Origin: Catellatospora bangladeshensis
GTDB lineage: Bacteria > Actinomycetota > Actinomycetes > Mycobacteriales > Micromonosporaceae
Direction of reading: 5' to 3'
Assembly (NCBI RefSeq): GCF_016862575.1
Contig: NZ_BONF01000019.1
Span: 182,168-246,167 of the forward strand
DNA: 64,000 bases
Positions within the stretch are counted from its first letter, which is position 1. Each line of letters starts with the position of its first letter. Below, in pieces: positions 33,342 through 43,979 of this stretch. Position numbers and translations under genes: made by a program. The notes under the pieces are model-generated. The model searched no databases, was not told the DNA's origin, and worked only from the letters and a program-made list of their open reading frames with translations.

Positions 33342-35090
33342 ATGCCGCCACGTCTCCCCCACTCTGACCCCGGCATTCCCGATACGAGAGGCCCCGCGCG
33401 GTATCTGTGGTGGCTGGTGCGCTGCCAGTGGCCGCGCGCGCTGCGGGGCAGCGTCGTCGCCACCACCTGGATGATCGGGCTCGCGCTCCGGCCGTACCTG
33501 ATCGCGCGGGCGATCGACGACGGCCTGCGCACCGGTGACTGGCCGGCGCTGCTGACCTGGGTCGCCGCGATCCTCGGTGCGGGCGTCGTGCTGGCGTACC
33601 TGGGGATCATGCGGCACCGGACGATGACGTTCCTGCGCGAGGACGCGACCGCCCGCTCGTCGCAGGTGCTGCTGCGGCACGTCGCGACGCTCGGCGCGGT
33701 GCTGCCGCGTCGGGTGCCCGGCGGCGAGATCGCCACGGTGTGCGGCACGGACATCTCGCAGACCTCCTGGGCGCTGACCATGGTCGGGCCGGGCGTGGGC
33801 GCGGTGCTCGCGTACACCACCGCGGGGTTCGTGCTGAACGCGGTCGACCCGGTGCTGGCCGTGGTCGTGCTGCTGGGCGTGCCGGTGGTGGCGCTGGTGG
33901 TGGGGCCGCTGCTCAACAAGCTGCAGGGCGTTGACACCCGCTACCGGGCCGAGCTGGGCGTGCTGACCACCCGGGCCGGTGACATCGTGTCCGGGCTGCG
34001 GGTGCTGGCCGGGGTCGGCGGCCGGGACCTGTTCGCGCGCCGCTACGCCGAGCGCTCGCAGCTGCTGCTGCGGCAGGGTTACCGGGTCGGCGACATCATG
34101 AGCTGGGTGCAGGCCCTGACGGTGGGCATCCCAGCGCTGTTCCTGGCGGCGGTCGTGTGGCTGTCGGCGCGGATGGCGGCCGAGGGGCAGATCACCGTCG
34201 GCGAGCTGGTGGCCGTGTACGGGTACGTCGCGGTGCTGGCGATGCCGGTCTGGTTCCTGCTGGAGGGCGGGTTCATGACGGTACGCGGGCTGGTCTCGGC
34301 CCGCCGGATCATCGCGGTGCTGCGGCTGCGGCCCGACGACGCGGGCGCGACGGGCACCGGCCCGGCTCCGGAGGGCCGCGCCGACCTGCACGATCCGGAC
34401 TCGGGGCTGACCGTCCCGGCGGGCCTGCTGCTCGGGGTGGCCGCCGAGAATCCCGCGGACGCCATCGCGCTGGCCGACCGGCTCGGCCGGTACGTGCCCG
34501 GCGACGTGACGTGGGGCGGGCAGCCGCTCACCGGGCTGGACCTGGCCGAGGTCCGAACCCGGATCCTGGTCGCCGAGCACGACTCGCACTTGTTCGCGGG
34601 CACCCTGCGCGACGTGCTGCGGGTCCATGACGGGGTGACCGAGGCGCAGATCGGCGCCGCGATCCGCACCGCGTCTGCCGACGACGTGGTCGAGTCGCTG
34701 CCGGGCGGTCTGGACGCGCCGGTCGAGGAGCGGGGCCGCAACCTGTCCGGCGGCCAGCGGCAGCGGGTGCGCCTGGCGCAGCACCTGCTCGCCGAGCCCG
34801 AGGTGCTGATTCTGCTCGACCCCACGTCGGCCGTGGACTCGCACACCGAGGCCCGCATCGCCGACCGGCTGCACGCGCACCGGGCGGGACGCACCACCGT
34901 CGTGTTCGCCACGTCCCCGCTGCTGCTGGACCGGACCGACCTGGTGGCGTACCTGCGCGAGGGCAGGGTCGCCGCCGTCGGGACCCACGAGGAGCTGCTG
35001 CACACCGAGCCCGGCTACCGGGCGCTGGTCGCCCGCGACGCCGAGGAGCCGCAGACCGATGCCGCCGCGCAAGTCGGTGCGCTGCGTTGA
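33342..35090 (+). CDS. ABC exporter half-transporter with degenerate ATP site (partner 1)
   Basis: A 582-residue fused permease-ATPase. Six helices occupy residues 25-310. The ATPase domain is unusual: the Walker A segment reads LLLGVAAENPADAIALADRL and lacks any GxxGxGKS/T, the Walker B Asp is followed by Pro instead of Glu (LILLDPTSAVD), the Q-loop Gln is replaced (LVAEHDSHLF) and the H-loop His is Ser (VFATSPLLL). The signature NLSGGQRQRV is intact. It cannot hydrolyse ATP by itself but can offer its signature to the partner encoded 17 bases downstream. A heterodimeric exporter is the clear inference; substrate unknown. Confidence 0.92.
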   Translation: MPPRLPHSDPGIPDTRGPARYLWWLVRCQWPRALRGSVVATTWMIGLALRPYLIARAIDDGLRTGDWPALLTWVAAILGAGVVLAYLGIMRHRTMTFLREDATARSSQVLLRHVATLGAVLPRRVPGGEIATVCGTDISQTSWALTMVGPGVGAVLAYTTAGFVLNAVDPVLAVVVLLGVPVVALVVGPLLNKLQGVDTRYRAELGVLTTRAGDIVSGLRVLAGVGGRDLFARRYAERSQLLLRQGYRVGDIMSWVQALTVGIPALFLAAVVWLSARMAAEGQITVGELVAVYGYVAVLAMPVWFLLEGGFMTVRGLVSARRIIAVLRLRPDDAGATGTGPAPEGRADLHDPDSGLTVPAGLLLGVAAENPADAIALADRLGRYVPGDVTWGGQPLTGLDLAEVRTRILVAEHDSHLFAGTLRDVLRVHDGVTEAQIGAAIRTASADDVVESLPGGLDAPVEERGRNLSGGQRQRVRLAQHLLAEPEVLILLDPTSAVDSHTEARIADRLHAHRAGRTTVVFATSPLLLDRTDLVAYLREGRVAAVGTHEELLHTEPGYRALVARDAEEPQTDAAAQVGALR

Positions 35091-35107
35091 CCGCTGCCGG
35101 AGGACCG

Positions 35108-36847
35108 ATGAAGATGCTGCCCGTCGCCGACCGGGCGACCATACGCGGCTCGGTCGCCGAGCTGGCCCGCGACGAGAAGGGCCCGCTGGGCGTCACGCTG
35201 GTCCTGCACCTGGCCGCCGCGGTCGTCGGGCTGGCCGCGCCGTGGCTGATAGGGCGGATCATCGACCGGGTCATCGGCGGTGCGGGTGCGGGCGAGGTCG
35301 ACGTGCTCGCGCTGGCGATCGGCGGCTGCGTGGTCGTGCAGATCCTGCTGTCGCGCACGGCGCAGAACCTCGGCAACCGCGTCGCCGAACGCGCCAACGC
35401 GCGGCTGCGGGAGGACTTCGTCGCGCGTACGCTGCGCCTGCCGGTCTCCGTCGTGGAGCGCGCCGGCACCGGTGACCTCGCCACGCGCAGTTCGGTCGAC
35501 GTGGCGACCGTCGGCAACGCGCTGCGCCAGGTGGTGCCGACGGTGCTGATCTCGGCGATCCAGCTGGTGGCGATCCTCGCGGCGGTGTTCCTGCTGCATC
35601 CGCTGCTCGGTTTCGTGGTGCTGGCCGGTGCGCCCAGCACGATCGCCGTCGCCCGGTGGTACCTGCGGCGCGCGCCCCAGGCGTACCTGGCCGAGGGCGA
35701 TGCGACGTCGCGGCTGACCGAGACGCTGACCGCGACCGCCGAGGGCGCGCGGACCGTGGAGGCGCTGCGGCTGGCCCGGCAGCGCGAGCGGGAGGGCACC
35801 GCGCGGATCACCGACCAGTGGACGACCCGCCGGGCGACCCTGGCGCTGCGCAGCGTGTTCTTCCCGGTGGTGGAGTTCAGCTACGCGCTGCCCGCGGCGG
35901 CGATGCTGCTGGCGGGCGGGTTCTTCCTGGGCAACGGCTGGCTGAGCCTCGGCGCGGTGGTCTCGGCGACGCTGTACTCGCAGCAGTCCATCGAGCCGCT
36001 CGACCGCATCATCATCTTCCTGGAGCAGGCGCAGCGCGGCGGTGCGTCGCTGTCCCGGGTGCTCGGCATCGGGCTGGTGCCGCCGGAGCCGCGCGGCGTC
36101 GCCACGGCGCCGCCCGGCCAGGCCCTGGTCGTACGCGGGGCGCGGTTCTCCTACGCGGGCGGCCACGACGTGCTGCACGGCATCGACCTGGAGGTGCGTC
36201 CCGGCGAGCGGCTGGCCGTGGTGGGCCCGTCCGGGGCGGGCAAGTCGACGCTGGCCCGGCTGCTGGCCGGGATCGACGCGCCGCGCGAGGGCGTGGTGAG
36301 CCTCGGCGGTGTGCCGGTGACCGAACTGGACCCGGCCGAGCGGCGCCGCCGCATCGCGCTGGTCACCCAGGAGCACCACGTGTTCATCGGCACGCTGCGC
36401 GACAACCTCGCGTTCGCCGCGCCGGACGCCACCGAGGACGACATGCTCGCCGCGCTCGCCGCCGTGGGCGCGGGCTGGTACGGCGATCTGCCCGACGGTC
36501 TCGACACCGAACTCGGCGACGGGGCGCGGCAGCTCAACCCGGCCGACGCGCAGCAGCTGGCGCTGGCCCGGCTGGTGCTGGCCGACCCGCACACGCTGAT
36601 CCTCGACGAGGCGACCGCGGCGCTGGACCCGACGACCGCGCGGCGTACGGAGCGCTCGCTGGGAGCCGTGCTGGAGGGGCGGACGGTGATCGCGATCGCG
36701 CACCGGCTCTACACCGCGCACGACGCCGACCGGGTCGCGGTGCTGGAGCACGGCCGGATCAGCGAGCTGGGCAGCCACGACGAGCTGGTCCGGGCCGGTG
36801 GGGCGTACGCGGCGCTGTGGCACTCCTGGCACGGCGACAAGGCCTGA
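35108..36847 (+). CDS. ABC exporter half-transporter with active ATP site (partner 2)
   Basis: A 579-residue fused permease-ATPase. Walker A is intact (VVGPSGAGKSTLARLLAG), Walker B with Glu is intact (HTLILDEATAALD), the Q-loop is VTQEHHVF and the H-loop is IAIAHRL. Its signature is destroyed: where LSGGQ is expected the sequence is QLNPADAQQLALAR. The protein therefore has the exact complement of the upstream half-transporter: its catalytic site can only be completed by the partner's LSGGQ. ATG at 35108 has GGAGGACCG upstream; TTG at 35087 is an in-frame alternative. A hairpin follows at 36883-36915. Confidence 0.94.
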   Translation: MKMLPVADRATIRGSVAELARDEKGPLGVTLVLHLAAAVVGLAAPWLIGRIIDRVIGGAGAGEVDVLALAIGGCVVVQILLSRTAQNLGNRVAERANARLREDFVARTLRLPVSVVERAGTGDLATRSSVDVATVGNALRQVVPTVLISAIQLVAILAAVFLLHPLLGFVVLAGAPSTIAVARWYLRRAPQAYLAEGDATSRLTETLTATAEGARTVEALRLARQREREGTARITDQWTTRRATLALRSVFFPVVEFSYALPAAAMLLAGGFFLGNGWLSLGAVVSATLYSQQSIEPLDRIIIFLEQAQRGGASLSRVLGIGLVPPEPRGVATAPPGQALVVRGARFSYAGGHDVLHGIDLEVRPGERLAVVGPSGAGKSTLARLLAGIDAPREGVVSLGGVPVTELDPAERRRRIALVTQEHHVFIGTLRDNLAFAAPDATEDDMLAALAAVGAGWYGDLPDGLDTELGDGARQLNPADAQQLALARLVLADPHTLILDEATAALDPTTARRTERSLGAVLEGRTVIAIAHRLYTAHDADRVAVLEHGRISELGSHDELVRAGGAYAALWHSWHGDKA

Positions 36848-36882
36848 ACCCGGTCCCGGGGCGGTGCGTGCCGCCGTTCCGT

Positions 36883-36915
36883 GGCCGGTTCCGTGGTGAG
36901 CACGGATGTCCGGCC
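36883..36915 (+). terminator. nested hairpin after the ABC exporter operon
   Basis: GGCCGG (36883-36888) and CCGTG (36891-36895) pair with CACGG (36901-36905) and CCGGCC (36910-36915), giving an interrupted 11-pair stem with a 5-base loop. It starts 36 bases after the exporter stop and probably terminates that operon. Confidence 0.6.
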
Positions 36916-37014
36916 GGGCTCCGTGGCGAAGACTGGGAAGCACGGAACACCGCGGGACACCGGCCCGGCGGATGATCCGGGACCTCATCGGGCATCGAAC
37001 ACAGGAGAGCTGAC

Positions 37015-37485
37015 ATGGCCGCCACGAAGACCGCCAAGACCACCGCCGCCAAGAGCGCCAAGGCCGCCGAGAAGTACGACGGCTTCACCGAGGAGGAGCG
37101 CGCCGCGATGAAGGAGCGCGCCAAGGAGCTCAAGTCAGCGCGCCGTGGCACCAAGGACGAGGAGCCCACGGTGCTGGCGAAGATCGCCGAGATGCAGGAG
37201 CCCGACCGGGTCCGCGCCGAGCGCATCCACGCCATCGTCCGGGCCAACGCGCCGCAGCTGGCGCCGAAGCTGTGGTACGGCATGCCCGCCTACGCCCGCG
37301 ACGGCAAGGTGCTCTGCTTCTACCAGGCCGCGGAGAAGTTCGGCGCGCGCTACGCCACGTTCGGCTTCAACGACGTGGCCGGGCTCGACGACGGCACCGT
37401 GTGGCCGACCACGTTCGCGATCACCGAGCTGACCCCCGCCGACGAGGCGATGCTCGCCGAGCTGGTGAAGAAGGCGGTGAGCTGA
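37015..37485 (+). CDS. DUF1801 domain protein
   Basis: A 156-residue protein. The first 20 residues are Lys/Ala/Thr-rich and unstructured ([16 protein letters not shown]), a histone-like tail; the domain from about residue 60 has the DUF1801/YdhG pattern [20 protein letters not shown] and ATFGFNDV. YdhG-type proteins have been linked to iron handling, but most members have no known function. GGAGAGCTGAC precedes ATG 37015. It converges on the response regulator gene with a strong bidirectional terminator in the 62-base gap. Confidence 0.82.
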   Translation: MAATKTAKTTAAKSAKAAEKYDGFTEEERAAMKERAKELKSARRGTKDEEPTVLAKIAEMQEPDRVRAERIHAIVRANAPQLAPKLWYGMPAYARDGKVLCFYQAAEKFGARYATFGFNDVAGLDDGTVWPTTFAITELTPADEAMLAELVKKAVS

Positions 37486-37507
37486 GCACCCCACCGCTCA
37501 GCACGCC

Positions 37508-37542
37508 GCCGGGCCGGGACGCCGTACGCGTCCCGGCCCGGC
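37508..37542. terminator. bidirectional terminator
   Basis: GCCGGGCCGGGACGC (37508-37522) and its perfect complement (37528-37542) form a 15-base stem with a 5-base loop, between the facing stops of DUF1801 and the response regulator. Confidence 0.85.
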
Positions 37543-37547
37543 TCCGT

Positions 37548-38210
37548 TCACCGCCCGCGCGGCGCGACCAGGCCCGACTCGTAGGCGAGCACGACCAGCT
37601 GCGCCCGGTCGCGGGCATGCAGCTTGGCCATGGCGCGGTTGACGTGGGTCTTCGCCGTCAGCACGCTGATCACCAGACGCTCGGCGATCTCGTCGTTGGA
37701 CAGCCCCTGCGCGACCAGCACGACCGCCTCCCGCTCGCGGTTGGTCAGGCCGTCCAGCCCCGCCGTGGCGTCCGGGCGCGGCGGCTCGGTGACGTACCGG
37801 TCGATCAGCCGGCGCGTGATCGAGGGCGCGAGCAGCGCGTCACCGCGCGCGGCGACCCGGATCGCGTGCAGCAGGTCCTCCGGCTCGATGTCCTTGACCA
37901 GGAACCCGGCGGCCCCGGCACGCAGCGCGTGGAACACGTGCTCGTCGAGGCCGTAGTTGGTCAGGATCACCACGTGCACCCCGGCCAGGGCCGGGTCGGC
38001 GGCGATGCGCCGGGTCGCCTCGATGCCGTCCATGACCGGCATCCGGATGTCGACCAGCGCGACGTCGGGCAGGTGCCGCCGGGCCAGCGCCACGCCCTCG
38101 GCGCCGTCGGCGGCCTCGGCCACCACCTCGATGCCGTCCTCGACGTCGAGCAGCGCCCGGAACCCGCTGCGGATCAGCGGCTGGTCGTCGACGAGCAGGA
38201 CCCGGATCAC
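37548..38210 (-). CDS. NarL/LuxR-type response regulator
   Basis: A 220-residue regulator. The receiver domain has acidic residues in VDDQ and the phosphoacceptor Asp in VALVDIRMP (near residue 54), Thr in VVILTNYG and Lys in GFLVKDIEP. The C-terminal LuxR HTH is GLTNREREAVVLVAQGLSND, then EIAERLVISVLTAKTHVNRAM. The start overlaps the kinase stop (ATGA), so they are a matched pair. Targets are unknown; the divergent DUF6223 gene beyond the kinase is one candidate. Confidence 0.95.
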   Translation of the reverse strand: MIRVLLVDDQPLIRSGFRALLDVEDGIEVVAEAADGAEGVALARRHLPDVALVDIRMPVMDGIEATRRIAADPALAGVHVVILTNYGLDEHVFHALRAGAAGFLVKDIEPEDLLHAIRVAARGDALLAPSITRRLIDRYVTEPPRPDATAGLDGLTNREREAVVLVAQGLSNDEIAERLVISVLTAKTHVNRAMAKLHARDRAQLVVLAYESGLVAPRGR

Positions 38211-39337
38211 GGCGTACGCTCCACCGGCAGCTCGGCCCGCACGCTGAACCCGCCCCCGTCGCGCGGTTCGGCCCGCAGCCGCCCGCCCAGCGCGGTGACC
38301 CGCTCGCGCATCCCGAGCAGCCCGACGCCCGGGGTCGCGGTGGCGCCGGGCACGGCCCGCCCGTCGTCGTCGACGTGGATGGCGAGCACGTCCGGCCCGT
38401 AGTCGATGCGGACCGCGGCGGTGGCCGCGGCGGCGTGCCGGGCGACATTGGTCAGCGACTCCTGCACGATCCGGTAGGCGGTGCGGTCCACCGCGGCGGG
38501 CACGTCGTGGCGCTGCCCCTCGATGGTCAGGGTCGCGTCCAGGCCCGCCGACCGGGCGCGGGCCACCAGGTCGGGAACGTGCGCCAGCCCGTGCGGCGGG
38601 GTCCGGCCGTCGTCGCGCAGCGCCTCCAGGGTGGCCCGCAGCTCCCGGGCCGCCTCCCGCCCGGCCTCCTCGATGGCCAGCAGCGCCGGGGGCACCTGCT
38701 CGCCGCGCCTGCGGGCCAGGTGTACGGCGACCCCGGCCTGCACCTTGATGACGGAGATCTGGTGGGTGAGCGTGTCGTGCAGCTCGCGCGCGATGTGCAG
38801 GCGCTCCTCCTGGGCGCGGCGCAGCGCCGTCTCCTCCCGGGTGCGCTCGGCCTCGTCGGCGCGCCGCTCGGCCTGCCGCAGCGCCTCACCCGCGGCGGCG
38901 GCGGCGACCAGCCAGGCGATCTCCAGCGCGCCCCGGGACCGGGACAGCGCCTCGGCGACCGACAGGCCCTGCGGCAGGGTGAGCGCCGCGAGCGGCAGCG
39001 CGGTCAGCATCAGCACCGCCGCCACGGCCGTGGCCAGGCGATGTCCGGCGCGCACGGCGGCGTACACGGCGAACAGGAACGCGACGGCGGGCACGTCGAA
39101 GCCGAGCGCCTGGTAGCCGACGGTGCACAGCCCGGTGGCGGCCAGCACGGCCACCGGGGTGCGGCGGCGCGCGATCAGCGCCAGGCCGGCGGCCACGAGC
39201 AGCACGAAGCCGAGCGGGTCGGCGCCGGCCGCGGGACGGGTCTCGGAGACCCCGGCGGCCAGCAGCGACACCGCGACGCCGACGGCGACGGCCGCGTCGG
39301 TGAGGCCGCGGGGGAGACGGGGCCGTCCTGTGCTCAT
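38207..39337 (-). CDS. sensor histidine kinase (HisKA_3 type)
   Basis: A 376-residue membrane kinase. Several hydrophobic segments lie in residues 10-140. The phosphoacceptor His is in LHIARELHDTLTHQISVIKV near residue 187. The ATP-binding domain has RIVQESLTNVARHA (N-box) near residue 287 and IHVDDDGRA plus GVGLLGMRERV (G-boxes) near residues 320 and 335. It has no recognisable large sensor domain, so it probably detects a membrane-related signal. It phosphorylates the response regulator encoded downstream with an ATGA overlap. Confidence 0.95.
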   Translation of the reverse strand: MSTGRPRLPRGLTDAAVAVGVAVSLLAAGVSETRPAAGADPLGFVLLVAAGLALIARRRTPVAVLAATGLCTVGYQALGFDVPAVAFLFAVYAAVRAGHRLATAVAAVLMLTALPLAALTLPQGLSVAEALSRSRGALEIAWLVAAAAAGEALRQAERRADEAERTREETALRRAQEERLHIARELHDTLTHQISVIKVQAGVAVHLARRRGEQVPPALLAIEEAGREAARELRATLEALRDDGRTPPHGLAHVPDLVARARSAGLDATLTIEGQRHDVPAAVDRTAYRIVQESLTNVARHAAAATAAVRIDYGPDVLAIHVDDDGRAVPGATATPGVGLLGMRERVTALGGRLRAEPRDGGGFSVRAELPVERTP

Positions 39338-39372
39338 GGGCGCACCCTAACCGGGTCCGGCGCGCGGCGGCA

Positions 39373-39459
39373 CCTGCCCGCGGACGAGGTGGCGCATACC
39401 GCAGGCGCGGTATGCGAGCTGCTTCTACCGCGTCCGCGGCAGGCGGGTGCGCCACCCGC
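39373..39459. promoter_or_regulatory. nested inverted repeats between kinase and DUF6223 genes
   Basis: An inner perfect 10-4-10 hairpin, CGCATACCGC-aggc-GCGGTATGCG (39393-39416), is enclosed by outer arms CCTGCCCGCGGACG (39373-39386) and CGTCCGCGGCAGG (39431-39443), which pair with one extra base. A third hairpin, GCGGGTG-cgc-CACCCGC (39443-39459), follows. The 213-base gap is the shared control region of two divergent genes, so these are candidate operators or a structured leader. Confidence 0.6.
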
Positions 39460-39550
39460 GGCAGTGCGAAGTGCCTGCGGCGGGACGACGACCGGCGGCG
39501 CGTCCGGCGACAGGATCGGTTGCACCGCAACACGTCGAAAGGAGACGCAC

Positions 39551-39985
39551 ATGGACTCGTCAGGAGCCCGGCGACCGGTCCGGCTCGTGCTCGCCCTGGG
39601 CAGCGCCGTGCTGGCCGGGGTGTTCGGGTTCGCCGCACCGGCCGCCGCGTACGCCTCGGCCGCGCCAGGGGTCACCTACCTGAGCGCCGGGCGGCTCGGC
39701 GCCAGCGCGGGCGGCCTGCTCGGGCTGGCCGGAGTGGTCATCGGCTGGCTGGCGGTGGCCCGGCCCCACGGCCGCCTCGGCGTCGGCAACGGGCCGCTCG
39801 GGGCGATCCTGTCCCTGGGGGCGGGGGTGATCGCGCTGGCGCTCGGCGCGCTGGTCGTGGCCACCTCCGACAGCGGGATCGGCACCGGCAACGGCCGCGG
39901 CGGCGCGTACGTGGCGCTGGTCGTGGGCCTGATCAGCGTGGCGCTCGGCGGGCGCGCGCTGGCCCGCGCCCGCCGCACGGACTGA
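39551..39985 (+). CDS. DUF6223 family membrane protein
   Basis: A 144-residue protein with four hydrophobic segments and the DUF6223-like Gly/Ala-rich pattern (YLSAGRLGASAGGLLGLAGV, IALALGALVVATSDSG and IGTGNGRGGAYVALVVGLIS). ATG at 39551 has AAAGGAGACGCAC upstream. It is divergent from the sensor kinase with 213 bases between them, suggesting it may be part of the same response. No function is known. Confidence 0.8.
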   Translation: MDSSGARRPVRLVLALGSAVLAGVFGFAAPAAAYASAAPGVTYLSAGRLGASAGGLLGLAGVVIGWLAVARPHGRLGVGNGPLGAILSLGAGVIALALGALVVATSDSGIGTGNGRGGAYVALVVGLISVALGGRALARARRTD

Positions 39986-40069
39986 CCTGCGCTTGCGCTG
40001 GCCCGGCCGTCGCGCCGGGCCGGCTCGCGCCCGCCGCCTCCCCTGAGCAAGATCGCAAGGAGGCGGGTA

Positions 40070-40090
40070 GCCGTCAGTCCCATTGACGGC
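40070..40090. terminator. short hairpin after DUF6223 / before SDR
   Basis: GCCGTCA (40070-40076) and TGACGGC (40084-40090) form a perfect 7-base stem with a 7-base loop, 85 bases after the DUF6223 stop and 54 before the SDR start. It could be a weak terminator or an operator for the SDR gene. Confidence 0.4.
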
Positions 40091-40143
40091 CGACGGGCGG
40101 CGCGGTCGAATGATCGCCCGTCCCACTGCCGAAGGTGAAGCCC

Positions 40144-41025
40144 ATGAGCAAGGTCGCCATCGTGACCGGCGCGTCCGCGGGGATCGGCGCGGCCACCGCG
40201 CGCCGCCTGCACGAGCTGGGCTTCACCGTGTACGCGGTGGCGCGCCGGCTGGACCGGATGGCGCCGCTGGCCGAGCTGGGCATCCGCACCGCGAGCGTCG
40301 ACGTCACCGACGACGCCGCGCTGACCGCCCTGGTCGAGCGGGTCGCCGCCGAGTCGGGCCGCATCGACGTGCTGGTCAACAACGCGGGCTACGGCTCGTT
40401 CGGGGCGCTCGAAGACGTGCCCCTCGACGAGGCGCGGCGGCAGTTCGAGGTGAACGTGTTCGGCGCGGCCCGGCTGTGTCAGCTGGTGCTGCCGCACATG
40501 CGGGCGCAGGGTGCGGGCCGCATCATCAACGTCTCCTCGGTCGGGGCGCGGCTGTACGAGCCGCTGGGCAGCTGGTACCACGCGACCAAGTACGCGCTGG
40601 AAGGGCTGAGCGACTGCCTGCGGGTGGAGGTGAAGCCGCTCGGTGTCGACGTGGTCCTGATCCAGCCCGGCGGCATCGAGACGGAGTTCCCGCAGGTGGC
40701 GGGCGAGCGCCTGCTGGCCGTCTCCGGCGCCGGCGCCTACGGCGAGTACGCCCGGCAGTATGCGGCAGCCCTGACCGGCGAGGCGGACCACATCTCGCCG
40801 CCTTCGGTGGTGGCCGCCGTGATCGCCCGCGCGGCGACGGTGCGGCGGCCGCGCATCCGCTACGCGACGGGGCGGGGCGCGAAGGCGGCGGTGTTCGCCC
40901 GGTGGCTGCTGCCGGACCGGGTCTTCGACCGGGTCGTGGTGGCGCTGTTCGCGGCGCTGGCGCGGGTGGCGGCCCGCCGCGCCCGGCCGCTGGAGCAGGC
41001 CGTGCGGGCCGAGCCGGGCACCTGA
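40144..41025 (+). CDS. short-chain dehydrogenase/reductase
   Basis: A 293-residue classical SDR. The cofactor motif is VAIVTGASAGIGAATARR, NNAGYGSFG is near residue 80, and the Ser-Tyr-Lys triad is in INVSSVGARLYE and WYHATKYALEGLSD. A C-terminal extension beyond residue 240 resembles retinol-dehydrogenase-like members. ATG at 40144 was chosen over GTG at 40135. The HD-domain gene follows after 16 bases, so they are probably co-transcribed. Substrate unknown. Confidence 0.93.
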   Translation: MSKVAIVTGASAGIGAATARRLHELGFTVYAVARRLDRMAPLAELGIRTASVDVTDDAALTALVERVAAESGRIDVLVNNAGYGSFGALEDVPLDEARRQFEVNVFGAARLCQLVLPHMRAQGAGRIINVSSVGARLYEPLGSWYHATKYALEGLSDCLRVEVKPLGVDVVLIQPGGIETEFPQVAGERLLAVSGAGAYGEYARQYAAALTGEADHISPPSVVAAVIARAATVRRPRIRYATGRGAKAAVFARWLLPDRVFDRVVVALFAALARVAARRARPLEQAVRAEPGT

Positions 41026-41041
41026 CCGGCACAATCATCGG

Positions 41042-41644
41042 GTGCCGAAGGCGATCCCCACCGACGAGCAGATCCGTGCGCTGCACGAACGTCACGCGCC
41101 GAGCCAGGAGGCGTTCGACCTCGTCCACACGCACTGCGTGATCGTCTGTGCGGTGGCCGAGCAGCTGCTCGACGCGCACGGCGCGGGGGTGAACGCCGAC
41201 CTGGTGCGGGCCGGCTGCCTGCTGCACGACATCGGCGTCTACCGCCTGTACGACGCGGCGGGCCAGCTCGACCACCGCTTCTACATCCGGCACGGCGTGC
41301 TCGGGTACGACCTGCTGCGCGAGGCCGGGCGGCCGGAGGTGCTGTGCCGGTTCTGCACGCACCACACGGGGGTCGGGCTCACGGGTGACGACGTGCTGCG
41401 GCAGGGGCTGCCGCTGCCGCCGGGCGACTACCTGGCCGACACCGCCGAGGAGCGCCTGGTGATGTACGCCGACAAGTTCCACAGCAAGAGCGACCCGCCG
41501 ACGTTCGTCTCGGCGAGCACCTACACGGGCAAGGTCCGCCGGTTCGGCGAGGACAAGGCGGCCCTGTTCGCGGACATGGTGGCGCAGTACGGCGAGCCGG
41601 ATCTGGCGGTGCTGGCGCGCCGCTTCGGGCACGCGCTGGGGTGA
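41042..41644 (+). CDS. HD-domain metal-dependent phosphohydrolase-like protein
   Basis: A 200-residue protein. The HD motif is split as expected: His in THCVIVCAVAEQL and His-Asp in GCLLHDIGVYR near residue 62, with a third His in YIRHGVLGYDLL and a fourth in CTHHTGVGL. This fits HDIG-type phosphohydrolases, which cleave nucleotides or phosphate esters. GTG start, 16 bases after the SDR stop. The natural substrate is not evident. Confidence 0.88.
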   Translation: MPKAIPTDEQIRALHERHAPSQEAFDLVHTHCVIVCAVAEQLLDAHGAGVNADLVRAGCLLHDIGVYRLYDAAGQLDHRFYIRHGVLGYDLLREAGRPEVLCRFCTHHTGVGLTGDDVLRQGLPLPPGDYLADTAEERLVMYADKFHSKSDPPTFVSASTYTGKVRRFGEDKAALFADMVAQYGEPDLAVLARRFGHALG

Positions 41645-43915
<2,271 letters not shown>

Positions 43916-43920
43916 AAGAG

Positions 43921-43954
43921 CGGAGGGCCGGGAGCGGATGCTCCCGGCCCTCCG
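43921..43954. terminator. bidirectional terminator between xylanase and M6 protease genes
   Basis: CGGAGGGCCGGGAGC (43921-43935) pairs perfectly over 15 bases with 43940-43954 around the loop ggat. It lies between two facing stops, 6 bases after the xylanase stop. Confidence 0.9.
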
Positions 43955-43979
43955 GCCTGTTCCGTGTGCGGTTACGGGA

